Shown here in pieces: positions 43,947 to 51,910 of a stretch of 64,000 bases of DNA. How positions within the stretch are numbered: the stretch's first letter is position 1; the number at the start of each line of letters is the position of its first letter. Made by a program: the position numbers and the translations under genes. The DNA lies in the NCBI GenBank assembly GCA_046328335.1, contig JAXLWU010000028.1, positions 1-64,000 of the forward strand. Reading direction: 5' to 3'. The stretch is from JACCXM01 sp046328335. GTDB taxonomy: Bacteria; Chloroflexota; Chloroflexia; Thermomicrobiales; UBA6265. The notes under the pieces were generated by a model. That model was given only the letters and a program-made list of their open reading frames with translations. It was not told where the DNA came from and ran no database searches.

Positions 43947-44727
43947 GCTCACCCTGCGCACGATTGCGCTCGCCTACCTGATCCTCCTCGTGGCGGGACC
44001 GGTGGCGATCATGCTCTGGCAGACCTTCTCCGAGGGGTTGAGCCCGGTGATCGAGGCGCTCACCCGCCCCGCCTTTCTCCACGCGCTGAAACTGACCATG
44101 ATCATCGCCCTCATCGTCGTGCCGCTGAACACCGTGTTCGGCATTCTCTTCGCGCTGGTCGTGGTGCGCCACGACTTTCGCGGCAAGCAGATTCTGACGT
44201 CGCTGCTCGATCTTCCTCTCGGCGTCTCCCCGGTGGTGGTCGGTCTGGCGCTGATCATCGTCTATGGCCGCCGCGGCGAATTCGGGGGCTGGCTGGCCGA
44301 GCATGGCATCCGGATCATTTTCGCCCTGCCGGGGATGGTGCTGGCGACCCTCTTCGTCTGCATTCCCTTTGTGGCGCGGGAGGTGATCCCGGTGCTGCGC
44401 GAGATCGGCACCGAGCAGGAGCAGGCGGCGCGCACCCTGGGCGCCTCGCGCTGGCAAATCTTCCGGATGATCACCCTCCCCGCGATCCGCACCGGCGTCG
44501 GCTTCGGCGTGGTGTTGACCACGGCCCGCGCTCTCGGTGAATACGGCGCGGTGGCGATCGTCTCCGGCAAACTCTCGGGCCGCACGGAGACGATGACGAT
44601 CCACGTCGAGGAGCGCTTCCTGAATTTCGACATGATCGGGGCGTACACCACCTCGCTGGTGCTGGCCCTGCTAGCCCTGGGGACGTTGTTGGCGATGCAG
44701 CGGTTGCAACCGCGGGAGGAGGGGTAA
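43936..44727 (+). CDS. cysW: Sulfate ABC transporter permease CysW
   Basis: A 263-residue permease with about six transmembrane segments. The EAA loop is QEQAARTLGASRWQIFRMITLP, followed by TTARALGEYGAVAIVSG and TETMTIHVEERF, characteristic of CysW. The last base of its TAA stop overlaps the ATG of cysA (44727). Partner of CysT. Confidence 0.94.
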   Translation: MTSKLTLRTIALAYLILLVAGPVAIMLWQTFSEGLSPVIEALTRPAFLHALKLTMIIALIVVPLNTVFGILFALVVVRHDFRGKQILTSLLDLPLGVSPVVVGLALIIVYGRRGEFGGWLAEHGIRIIFALPGMVLATLFVCIPFVAREVIPVLREIGTEQEQAARTLGASRWQIFRMITLPAIRTGVGFGVVLTTARALGEYGAVAIVSGKLSGRTETMTIHVEERFLNFDMIGAYTTSLVLALLALGTLLAMQRLQPREEG

Positions 44728-45788
44728 TGGGGATCGAGGTGCGCCACCTGCGCAAGCAGTTCGGGACCTTCACCGCGCTGGATGACGTCTCCGTTACCGT
44801 CCCCGACGGCTCGCTGACCGCCTTGCTCGGACCGAGCGGCAGCGGCAAATCGACGTTGCTGCGGGCTATTGCCGGCCTGGATGAGCCGGACAGCGGCGAG
44901 GTCGTCATCGACGGGCAGCTGGCGACCGGGCTCCCCCCGCAGCGGCGCAATGTCGGCTTTGTCTTCCAGCACTACGCCGCTTTCAAGCACATGACGGTGC
45001 GCGACAACGTCGGCTTCGGGTTGCGCATCCGCAAACGGCCCAAGGCGGAGATCAGGCAGCGGGTGGACGAACTGCTCCATCTGGTGCAACTGGACGGGTT
45101 TGCCGCGCGCTACCCGGCGCAACTCTCCGGCGGGCAGCGGCAGCGGATGGCGCTGGCGCGGGCCCTCGCGGTGGAACCGCGGGTGCTGCTGCTGGATGAA
45201 CCATTCGGAGCGCTCGATGCCCGGGTGCGGGAAGAGTTGCGGGAGTGGCTGCGCCGGCTGCACGACGAGGTGCACGTGACCACGGTGCTGGTCACCCACG
45301 ACCAGGAGGAGGCGATGGAGGTCGCCTCGCGCATCGTGGTGATGAACCATGGCCGGATCGAACAGGTGGGGAGTCCGAGCGAACTGTACGAGCATCCCGC
45401 CTCCGCCTTCGTGATGGGGTTCGTGGGCAAGGTGAACCGGGTGGGGGATGCCTACATCCGGCCGCACGAGGTGGGGATCTGCGAACTGGGGCAACCAGGC
45501 TGCCTGGCGGCGGTGATCGAGCGGGTGCTCACCTTCGGCTTCGACAACCGGCTGGAACTGCGGCTGCCAGGAGGGGAGCGAGTCTGGGCGCAACTGACGC
45601 GGCAGGAAGTGGCGCGGCTGGCGCCGCAGGTTGGCGACACCGTCGGCGTCGATCTCTCCCAGTCCCGCCGCCCCGGGTGGCAACCCGCGGGGTATGGCGA
45701 CATGCCGCCAGCGGAAGGAGCGGCGGTGATCCCGATTCGTGAGGAGCGGTCGGGCGAGGGGTGGCGGGTGGCGGGGATTCGGCGATGA
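44727..45788 (+). CDS. cysA: Sulfate ABC transporter ATP-binding protein CysA
   Basis: A 353-residue ATPase. Walker A GPSGSGKS (35-42), Q-loop VFQHYAAF, signature LSGGQ (133-137), Walker B LLLDEPF (154-160) and switch VTHDQEEAM. A C-terminal TOBE-like domain (VNRVGDAYIRPHEVGI) matches CysA. Last gene of the sulfate operon. REP-like palindromes follow. Confidence 0.94.
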   Translation: MGIEVRHLRKQFGTFTALDDVSVTVPDGSLTALLGPSGSGKSTLLRAIAGLDEPDSGEVVIDGQLATGLPPQRRNVGFVFQHYAAFKHMTVRDNVGFGLRIRKRPKAEIRQRVDELLHLVQLDGFAARYPAQLSGGQRQRMALARALAVEPRVLLLDEPFGALDARVREELREWLRRLHDEVHVTTVLVTHDQEEAMEVASRIVVMNHGRIEQVGSPSELYEHPASAFVMGFVGKVNRVGDAYIRPHEVGICELGQPGCLAAVIERVLTFGFDNRLELRLPGGERVWAQLTRQEVARLAPQVGDTVGVDLSQSRRPGWQPAGYGDMPPAEGAAVIPIREERSGEGWRVAGIRR

Positions 45789-45846
45789 ACGTGAGCGCCC
45801 CAACCCGAAGTCCCCTCACCCCCTCCCCAGAAACCCCTCACCCCCA

Positions 45847-46087
45847 CCCCTCTCCCCGTGCGCGGGGCGAGGGGCTCAGGCAGGGAACAAAGCGGTGAAG
45901 AATGGAGTCGCGCGTGCTGCAATGCGAGTGCACAGGCGCTCTGGTTCTCGATGTGGCGCCCAGCAGTAGTCCCTCTCCCCGCGCACGCTGACAGGGAGAG
46001 GTACGGGAGAATTAGGATGTTCGCTTTGGCTGGGAACAGTGGCGAAGCCGCCAAAAAAGCCCCTCTCCCTGCGCACAGGGAGAGGGG
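45847..46087. repeat. Cluster of three REP-like palindromes
   Basis: Hairpins at 45847-45874 (CCCCTCTCCCCG, TGCG loop, one mismatch), 45972-46001 (CCTCTCCC / GGGAGAGG with an internal GCGCACGCTGACA) and 46060-46087 (perfect CCCCTCTCCCT / AGGGAGAGGGG). They lie between cysA and the DUF559 gene and are accompanied by CCCTCACCCC or its complement. Confidence 0.8.
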
Positions 46088-46161
46088 TTGGGGTGAGGGC
46101 CAGCGCAGCGAAACTGCCATGCCCCCCTGCCAGCCATCGCAATGGAACGGATTGAGGTAAG

Positions 46162-46605
46162 TTGCGCGCTTGCGGTTCGCCCGGGATTCGCGACACTTCT
46201 GCCGTGGCAAGCGACCGGAAGAAACACCGCGATAACGTCCCGGGGGCGCGCGATTTGCGCGCGCGGCAAACACCGCCGGAAGTGGTGTTGTGGGAGGCCC
46301 TGCGCAACCGGCGACTGGACGGGCTGAAGTGCCGCCAGCACCCGGTCGGGCCGTTCGTGCTCGATTTCTGCTGCCCGGATCGCCGCCTCGCGGTCGAGAT
46401 CGATGGCGGGGTACACGACGAGCAGCGGGCGTACGACGCCGAGCGGGAGGCGTTGCTGGAGGCCGCGGGCTACCGCGTGCTGCGCTTCGCGAACGAGGCG
46501 GTCTGGAGTGATCTGGCGGGGGTGCTGGCAGCGATTCGGGACGCCGCGCTCAGCCAGCCGCCACGACCGCCGCAGCCGATTCCGCGCACCGCGGGGTGGG
46601 AGTGA
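46162..46605 (+). CDS. DUF559 (Vsr-like) nuclease-fold protein
   Basis: About 134-147 residues; TTG 46162 or GTG 46204 may start it. The DUF559 core is complete: RARQTPPEVVLWEALRNRR, KCRQHPVGPFVLDFCCPD (catalytic-type Asp), LAVEIDGGVHDEQRAYDAER (Glu and Asp) and GYRVLRFANEAVW. The fold is that of very-short-patch-repair and restriction-like endonucleases; cellular roles are poorly known. It is flanked on both sides by REP-like palindromes. Confidence 0.88.
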   Translation: MRACGSPGIRDTSAVASDRKKHRDNVPGARDLRARQTPPEVVLWEALRNRRLDGLKCRQHPVGPFVLDFCCPDRRLAVEIDGGVHDEQRAYDAEREALLEAAGYRVLRFANEAVWSDLAGVLAAIRDAALSQPPRPPQPIPRTAGWE

Positions 46606-46662
46606 GGGCAGGAACGTTCGGGGTGCGCTTCACTCCGATTCCTCGAACGCCCCTCACCCCTA

Positions 46663-46817
46663 CCCCTCTCCCCGTGCGCGGGGCGAGGGGCTCCTGTGGG
46701 GGAGCGCCTCGGCCGGAACCGACAGGCGTGGATACATGCATCGCGTGCCGCGCGATCCCCGTTCTCGCCGCGTCTTTTCCCTGCCCGGGCCCCTCGCCCC
46801 GCGCACGGGGAGAGGGG
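46663..46817. repeat. Inverted pair of REP-like palindromes
   Basis: 46663-46690 is identical to the copy at 45847-45874. 46790-46817 is its exact reverse complement. The two face each other downstream of the DUF559 gene, with CCCTCACCCC and GGGGTGAGGG on the outer sides. Confidence 0.8.
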
Positions 46818-46852
46818 GTGGGGTGAGGGGTCTCCGGGTGGTGGTCAAACCC

Positions 46853-47251
46853 TTACAGTGGCGAGAGGCAGACGCCGCCTTCGCAGGTGCGGTTCTCGCA
46901 ACAATCGGAATTCTTCTGGCACGGTTCGTCGTCGAGGAAACAGCAGCGGACGCCGCTCAGTCCTGCGACGTCGTCGCAGATGCCGTTGCCGCAGCATTCG
47001 CTGCCGTCCGTGCATTTGGTGCCGAGTTTCTTGCAGCAGCGGTTGCCGCCCGAGGCGCTCTCCTGGCAGGCGAGACCCTGGCAGCACTTCTTCTTGCTGT
47101 CCGGGTTGCAGCCGCTGTCGAACTTCTTGCAGCGCTTCTTCTTGCCCGCGACCGTTTCCGCGGTGGCGCCGCCAAGCGCCGCGGCGAGGCTCCCGCCAAT
47201 GACCAAGCCGAACTTCCGTCTGGTCCACGCGTCGAAACGAGATCCGTCCAT
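46853..47251 (-). CDS. Exported Cys-rich protein with shared N-terminal module
   Basis: A 132-residue protein from ATG 47251 with AGGAGG 5-6 bases upstream. Module: MDGSRFDAWTRRKFGLVIGG, here with the RR close to the start, then AAALGGATAETVAG and KKKRCKK. The mature part has about 20 cysteines in knot-like spacing: KKKCCQGLACQ, NRCCKKLGTKC, SECCGNGICDD, VRCCFLDDEPC, SDCCENRTCEGGVC. This spacing resembles dickkopf/knottin-type disulfide domains. Function unknown. Confidence 0.82.
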   Translation of the reverse strand: MDGSRFDAWTRRKFGLVIGGSLAAALGGATAETVAGKKKRCKKFDSGCNPDSKKKCCQGLACQESASGGNRCCKKLGTKCTDGSECCGNGICDDVAGLSGVRCCFLDDEPCQKNSDCCENRTCEGGVCLSPL

Positions 47252-47425
47252 GCTTGCCTCCTCGTGGTGATGACGGACTGACCAGCGATCTGGTCCTGTC
47301 CCGATTCTACTCCTCGTGATTGCCCCGCAGAATGAAGGGACGCGCGATATGTGACCCCGGACCCTGACCCGGTGCCGGTCACCTGTTCCATACTTCGTCA
47401 ATTCAGGCGCGGGACGCGCTCCCGC

Positions 47426-48355
47426 ATGGGGGATGTAGGCGACAACGGAGATCTGGCGAGCGTGGCGAGCAGTGTGATGCACGCGCGGGAGGCAACCCTG
47501 CCCGCGCCGATGACCGAGGAGGCGATCAGCACCGCCGGTCCGGTCATGGCGATCGGTGGCGCGGAGGACAAACTCCGCGACAAGGTGATCCTCTCCACGT
47601 TCATCACCCTCGCTGGGGGCGCCGATGCCCGCATCGCGATCGTTCCCACCGCGTCTTCCATTGAAGATGCGGGCGAGCGCTACAAGGCGATCTTTCTCGG
47701 CATGGGCGCCCGCAGCGTCGATGTCCTCTTCCTCCCCAACCGCGCCGCGGCTTCCTCGCCGGAAGTCGCCGAGGTCCTCGATGACGTCACCGGCATCTTT
47801 CTCACCGGCGGCAACCAGATGCGCCTCGCCAGCATCGTGGCCGGCACCCCGGTCGAGCGCAAAGTGCAGGCCCGGCACCGGGCGGGTGCGGTGGTCGCCG
47901 GCACCAGCGCCGGCGCCTCGATTCTCTCCTCGCACATGGTCGCCTATGGCGCCAGCGGACCGACGCCGAAACTGCGCATGGCGCAGATGACCGCCGGGTT
48001 CGATCTCGTCCCCGGCGTGGTCATCGATCAGCACTTTCGCCAGCGCGACCGCTTTGGCCGCCTGCTGGCGCTGGTGGCGGGGAGCCCCGGTCTGCTCGGC
48101 ATCGGTGTCGATGAGGATACCGCGGCGGTCTTCAGTGGTGATGTGCTGGAGGTGCTGGGCCGCAACAGCGTGACCATCGTCGATGGCGCAAACGTCGTCA
48201 GCGACATCCATCGCGTCAAGGGCTTCGGCGGCATCACCGTCAGCGGCGCCATCGTCCATGTTCTCACCGCCGGCAACCGCTTCGACTTGGTGGAGCGGCG
48301 ATTGCTGCCGCCGATCGACGGCAAGACGTTGAGCCGGCACACCGGCAAGCCTTGA
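47426..48355 (+). CDS. cphB: Cyanophycinase (peptidase S51 family)
   Basis: A protein of about 309 residues (start ATG 47426, uncertain). S51 family motifs: GPVMAIGGAEDKLRDK, RIAIVPTASS, GIFLTGGNQMRLA, the nucleophile VAGTSAGASIL (Ser161), VIDQHFRQRDRFGRL and GIGVDEDTAAVF. It hydrolyses cyanophycin (Arg-Asp polymer) to beta-Asp-Arg dipeptides. No cyanophycin synthetase is in the window, so it may serve imported polymer or lie apart from its partner. Confidence 0.92.
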   Translation: MGDVGDNGDLASVASSVMHAREATLPAPMTEEAISTAGPVMAIGGAEDKLRDKVILSTFITLAGGADARIAIVPTASSIEDAGERYKAIFLGMGARSVDVLFLPNRAAASSPEVAEVLDDVTGIFLTGGNQMRLASIVAGTPVERKVQARHRAGAVVAGTSAGASILSSHMVAYGASGPTPKLRMAQMTAGFDLVPGVVIDQHFRQRDRFGRLLALVAGSPGLLGIGVDEDTAAVFSGDVLEVLGRNSVTIVDGANVVSDIHRVKGFGGITVSGAIVHVLTAGNRFDLVERRLLPPIDGKTLSRHTGKP

Positions 48356-48383
48356 TTCCACCATTTGGGTCCCCTCGTGAACA

Positions 48384-48417
48384 CGGCCGGCGCGTCACGA
48401 ATGTGGCGCGCCGGCCG
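48384..48417. terminator. Bidirectional terminator
   Basis: Perfect 11-base stem (CGGCCGGCGCG / CGCGCCGGCCG) with a 12-base loop, between convergent genes ending at 48355 and 48434. Confidence 0.8.
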
Positions 48418-48433
48418 ATCGGTTTGGTTGTGG

Positions 48434-49117
48434 CTAGAGCGAGATGGTGACCGTCATATCGAGAAACTCGCCCTTGGGGTAGGAGCAACCGGAGCCGGCG
48501 TAGCCGGTGAAGATCTGCTTGCTCTGGCCGGTGGCCAGGCAGTGCACCCAGAGCGGCGAGAACGACCGGCAGCCGCCCCAGTCTTGCCCGCGCAGGCGGA
48601 GGGTATCCCCGATCTGACCGGAGAAGACGACGGGGTTGAGCGGACCGGCCATGCCGTTGTTGTCGATGACCAGGAATTTGCCAGCCGTCACATGGAGGAT
48701 GCTGCCGTCGTCATCGATGCTGATCGGATCGGTCTGCTTGGGCCCGCCGGAGAGGACGAAGTTCGTGCAGGTCCCCGTGCCGCCCCCGCCGCCACCTCCC
48801 GGGCACATCCCTTTGGTGGCGCCGGGGAACTTGCCGAGTTTGCTCTTCTTGATGGTGCGGGTCTGATTCTGGAAGCAGATGGTGATCAGTTTGTCGACGC
48901 GGCCTTGAGCCGTGACTTCGCCGTCGCCCTGCTGCCGAGCCGCCGCCTTCGCCTCGCGCTTGCCCTTGGTCCGGCTCTTGCCCAGTCCCTCGTCATGCGC
49001 TGTCAGCGCCAGCCCCGCGCCGACGGCGGCCGCGCCACCCAGCAGGCGGAAGAACCCGCGCCGCGAGGAAGCCGTTCCCAGATCCCGAGCCAGTCCATCG
49101 AAATTCACCGTGTTCAT
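48434..49117 (-). CDS. Exported family protein with unknown mature domain
   Basis: A 227-residue protein. Start ATG 49117 leaves a 6-base spacing to AGGGGG. Module: MNTVNFDGLARDLG, then SSRRGFFRLLGG and a hydrophobic stretch ending LALTAHD. A Lys/Arg-rich linker (KSRTKGKREAKAAARQ), a poly-Gly run and a strand-rich domain follow (CTNFVLSGGPKQTDPISIDD, FLVIDNNGMAGPLNPVVF, GQDWGGCRSFSPLW). Four to five cysteines could pair. No family recognised. Confidence 0.8.
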   Translation of the reverse strand: MNTVNFDGLARDLGTASSRRGFFRLLGGAAAVGAGLALTAHDEGLGKSRTKGKREAKAAARQQGDGEVTAQGRVDKLITICFQNQTRTIKKSKLGKFPGATKGMCPGGGGGGGTGTCTNFVLSGGPKQTDPISIDDDGSILHVTAGKFLVIDNNGMAGPLNPVVFSGQIGDTLRLRGQDWGGCRSFSPLWVHCLATGQSKQIFTGYAGSGCSYPKGEFLDMTVTISL

Positions 49118-49315
49118 CGCCATCCCCCTGTTGCTTTCGCCTACCCTTCAGGCCGTCCCTGATCGGATGCCTCTATCCTGCGGCCGAACGGCGGACGTCG
49201 CCGCTTCCAGCGACACACCGGGACTGTGCGCTGCGACACAGGCGCCCAGCAGACCGGGCCAGGCGCAAGGGGAAGGTCGGATGGGTTCGCCTTGCGTGCG
49301 GGAACAGGAGAGGTG

Positions 49316-50002
49316 ATGAACGAAGCAGCGCCGGCTCCCTTCGCCTGGGAGCCGTGCGTCGGTGCCGCGGTCCGCGCCGCGGCGGGGCAGGTCTCGACCG
49401 CGCACGACATCGGCCACGTGGAGCGGGTCGTGCGGCTGGCCCGGGCCCTCCAACAGCGCGGTGCGCACCCGGCGGCGGATGCGGAGGTCGTGATCGCCGC
49501 GGCGTGGTGCCACGATCTGGGGCGGTTCTCCGCCGGCAAAGGCAGAGGCAAAGGCAAGACCCGGCACGCCGAGCAATCGGCGGATGCGGCGGACGACCTG
49601 TTCGACCAGTGTGGCTTTCCCGCGACGAAGCGCGCACTGGTCCGGGAGTGTCTGCTGCGTCACTCATGGCGCGCCCGCGCCACCGATGGGGACGCGGTTC
49701 CGGCCGAATTGCAACTCCTGCGCGATGCCGACGCGCTCGATGCCATCGGCGCCATCGGTATCGCGCGCGCCTTCGGCCACGCCGGGGAGCGGCGGCATCC
49801 CATGGGTGATCCGGAGGACGCCGTGCCGTCGCCGGATGTGGCGGATGCGCCGGAAACGACCTTCGGGCATTTTGCGGAGAAACTCCTCCGCATCGCGGAT
49901 CATCTCTACTCGGCGGAGGCCCGCGCCATCGCGGCGGACCGCGTCGCGTTCATGGAGCTGTTCATCAATCAGTTCACCGCGGAACGGGACCTGGAACGGT
50001 GA
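49316..50002 (+). CDS. HD-domain phosphohydrolase
   Basis: A 228-residue protein from ATG 49316 with AGGAGAGGTG upstream. HD-superfamily metal residues: STAHDIGHVERV (His30, His34), AAAWCHDLGR (His66-Asp67) and LLRDADALDAIG (late Asp). It carries a short basic insertion KGRGKGKT after the HD pair. Similar to the YedJ/YpgQ group of uncharacterised HD phosphohydrolases acting on nucleotides. A 30-codon fragment of a second copy lies at 51584-51682. Confidence 0.9.
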   Translation: MNEAAPAPFAWEPCVGAAVRAAAGQVSTAHDIGHVERVVRLARALQQRGAHPAADAEVVIAAAWCHDLGRFSAGKGRGKGKTRHAEQSADAADDLFDQCGFPATKRALVRECLLRHSWRARATDGDAVPAELQLLRDADALDAIGAIGIARAFGHAGERRHPMGDPEDAVPSPDVADAPETTFGHFAEKLLRIADHLYSAEARAIAADRVAFMELFINQFTAERDLER

Positions 50003-50432
50003 ACATGACTCGCGCGGGTCGCCGGGGATGGAGCACCGGTGGTTGCTCGCCGCTCGAGTCCAGACAAAGGATGTCCTCGATTGAGCGCGTTGAAGCACAA
50101 TGTTACGGTAAACTTCACAGCGAAGTTGGGGGACCGACGCCGGGGTTGGACCATCCGCTACTGTCGCCACATTCTCTCAAAGTCGGTGGGAACAGCAATG
50201 ACGTCTGGTGCGACCAGTGCAAGCGCACGAAGAGTCGTGATCGCCGCGGGGGCCCGGCGCGGCTAAATCGGAAGCGGAGCAACGAGAATGGCCCGTCCAG
50301 CGGACTGGACGATCCGGATGCCATCTGGGCGGCATCCAGACCGCGAATCGATTGAGCCGAACGCGGTTCTTGGGTGCAAGGCACTCGCACCCTGGCTGAG
50401 TGCCACGGGACGATCGGGAGAAAGGCACGGAT
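50003..50432. other. Intergenic region, no gene seen
   Basis: About 430 bases of slightly lower GC between the HD gene and the exported pentapeptide protein. It presumably holds the promoter of the latter. No repeat of the window families found. Confidence 0.4.
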
Positions 50433-51374
50433 TTGGATCGGAACCAGTTCGACGGTCTCAGCCGCCTCGTCGCCGCGGGGGAAAGCCGCCGCGACGCGCT
50501 CCGCCTCCTGCTCGGCGGGGCCGTCGCCGGGGCAGCCGTCGGCGTTGTGGGCGCCGCAGCGAAGGGCACGCGCACCCGCCAAAGCACGCGGAGCAAGACC
50601 CGCGCTGCGCGGCAGACGCCCCTCTGTCCGCCGACCTGCAATCAGAACTGCGATAACAAGCCGATTCACGGCGGGGTCAACCTGAGCAAGTGCAATCTCA
50701 GCGATCGCGACCTGGATGGGGTCAACCTCGGCGGCAGCAATCTGGACAAGGCCTGCTTCGAGGGGGCCAGTCTGCGCAACGTTAGCTTCCGCGGCGCCAA
50801 CGTCCTCGGGGCCTGCTTCTGCAACGCCGACCTGCGCGGGGCGGACTTCCGCGGCTCGAACCTCACCCCGAAGCATTTAGCCTGCGCCAAGCCGGGCTGC
50901 GACACGATCCTGCCCAGCGGCAAGAAGGCCATCGTCTGTGGCAAGAACGAGACCTGCTGCAACGGCATCTGCGTCAACACCCGTACCGATCCCGACAACT
51001 GCGGCGTCTGCGGCAGGGGGTGCGGCGTGTGCCAGGGCTGCGCCGGAGGCGCCTGCGAAGACCTGCCCGACGGGTTGTTCGACTGCACCGGCCAGCCGTT
51101 GGTTCCATTTGGTCCCACCAACTATTGCCAGGCCGGTCTCTGCACGGCCAGCAATCAGACCGGCATCTGCGACGGCGGTCAATGCAATTGCGGGCCGCTC
51201 GGCGCCTACGATCCCGATACCAGCACCTGCGGCTGCAATGAGGAAGGCCTGGGGGTCTGCAACGAGATCCGGCCGCGAGGGTGCTGCGAGATCGCGGCAA
51301 CCTGTCTCGCCAACGACGAGTACTGCAACCGTCTCACGTGCATCGAGCCGCCCTGTATACCCTTTCCGCCATAG
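50433..51374 (+). CDS. Exported pentapeptide-repeat and STIG1-like protein
   Basis: A 313-residue protein from TTG 50433, chosen because it restores the module: D-R-N-Q-F-D-G-L-S-R-L, then ESRRDALRLLLGG. After a basic linker, residues about 75-140 are pentapeptide repeats (GVNLSKCNLSDRDLDGVNLG, GANVLGACFCNADLRGADFR). The rest is Cys-rich, including a STIG1-like unit (CCNGICVNTRTDPDNCGVCG). Pentapeptide repeats form a right-handed beta-helix. Function unknown. Related proteins lie at 57683 and 58551. Confidence 0.85.
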   Translation: MDRNQFDGLSRLVAAGESRRDALRLLLGGAVAGAAVGVVGAAAKGTRTRQSTRSKTRAARQTPLCPPTCNQNCDNKPIHGGVNLSKCNLSDRDLDGVNLGGSNLDKACFEGASLRNVSFRGANVLGACFCNADLRGADFRGSNLTPKHLACAKPGCDTILPSGKKAIVCGKNETCCNGICVNTRTDPDNCGVCGRGCGVCQGCAGGACEDLPDGLFDCTGQPLVPFGPTNYCQAGLCTASNQTGICDGGQCNCGPLGAYDPDTSTCGCNEEGLGVCNEIRPRGCCEIAATCLANDEYCNRLTCIEPPCIPFPP

Positions 51375-51583
51375 ACAGGGAGGTCAGACGCCCCCGAACC
51401 CGGTGGCTCCCGCGCCGACCGCAACCAATTGGCCGTTGACCAGGCCAGCCCAGACCACCGCCCGCGCATCGGCGGGGCGCTGGCGGCGCTGATGGTCGTC
51501 GGTCATGCCAGCGTCGAAGCGCAGCCGCCAGATGCTGTGTTCGACGCGCACCTGCCGTTGGGCGAACGCCCGGTGGGCGGTGA

Positions 51584-51682
51584 GATCCTGCGGCGGAGGC
51601 GCGCGCCATCGCCGCCGCGCGCGTTGTCTTCATGCGGCAGTTCATCGCCCAGTTCATCGCGGAGCGCGATCTGGAGCACTGA
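51584..51682 (+). pseudogene. Remnant of a second HD-domain gene
   Basis: About 30 codons read DPAAEARAIAAARVVFMRQF then IAQFIAERDLEH-stop. They match the C-terminus of the intact HD protein (ARAIAADRVAFMELFINQF, TAERDLER). Upstream sequence is scrambled. It suggests a former tandem copy. Confidence 0.6.
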
Positions 51683-51910
51683 GCGTGCCGGGTGTGGATT
51701 TCCGGGCACAGGCCAGCGGATGGCGCGGACTCAGGGTGCGGAGACAGGGGGTGTCCGGGGTTTGGGACGGGTGAGGAGGGCGCTGGTCGGCGCCCAGACG
51801 CAGCGGGGTCATGGGCTACAATAAACTCACCATCGCCGGGGATGAACCCACACCGGAATCAGACAACCCATGATTGTCGCCAGCTCTGTACAACGTCGGT
51901 GTGAACAAGG

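Noticed and set aside
42019..45803. Long minus-strand open frames opposite the sulfate operon
   Set aside because: The plus strand encodes four coupled genes with complete ABC-transporter motifs. The antisense frames show no domains.
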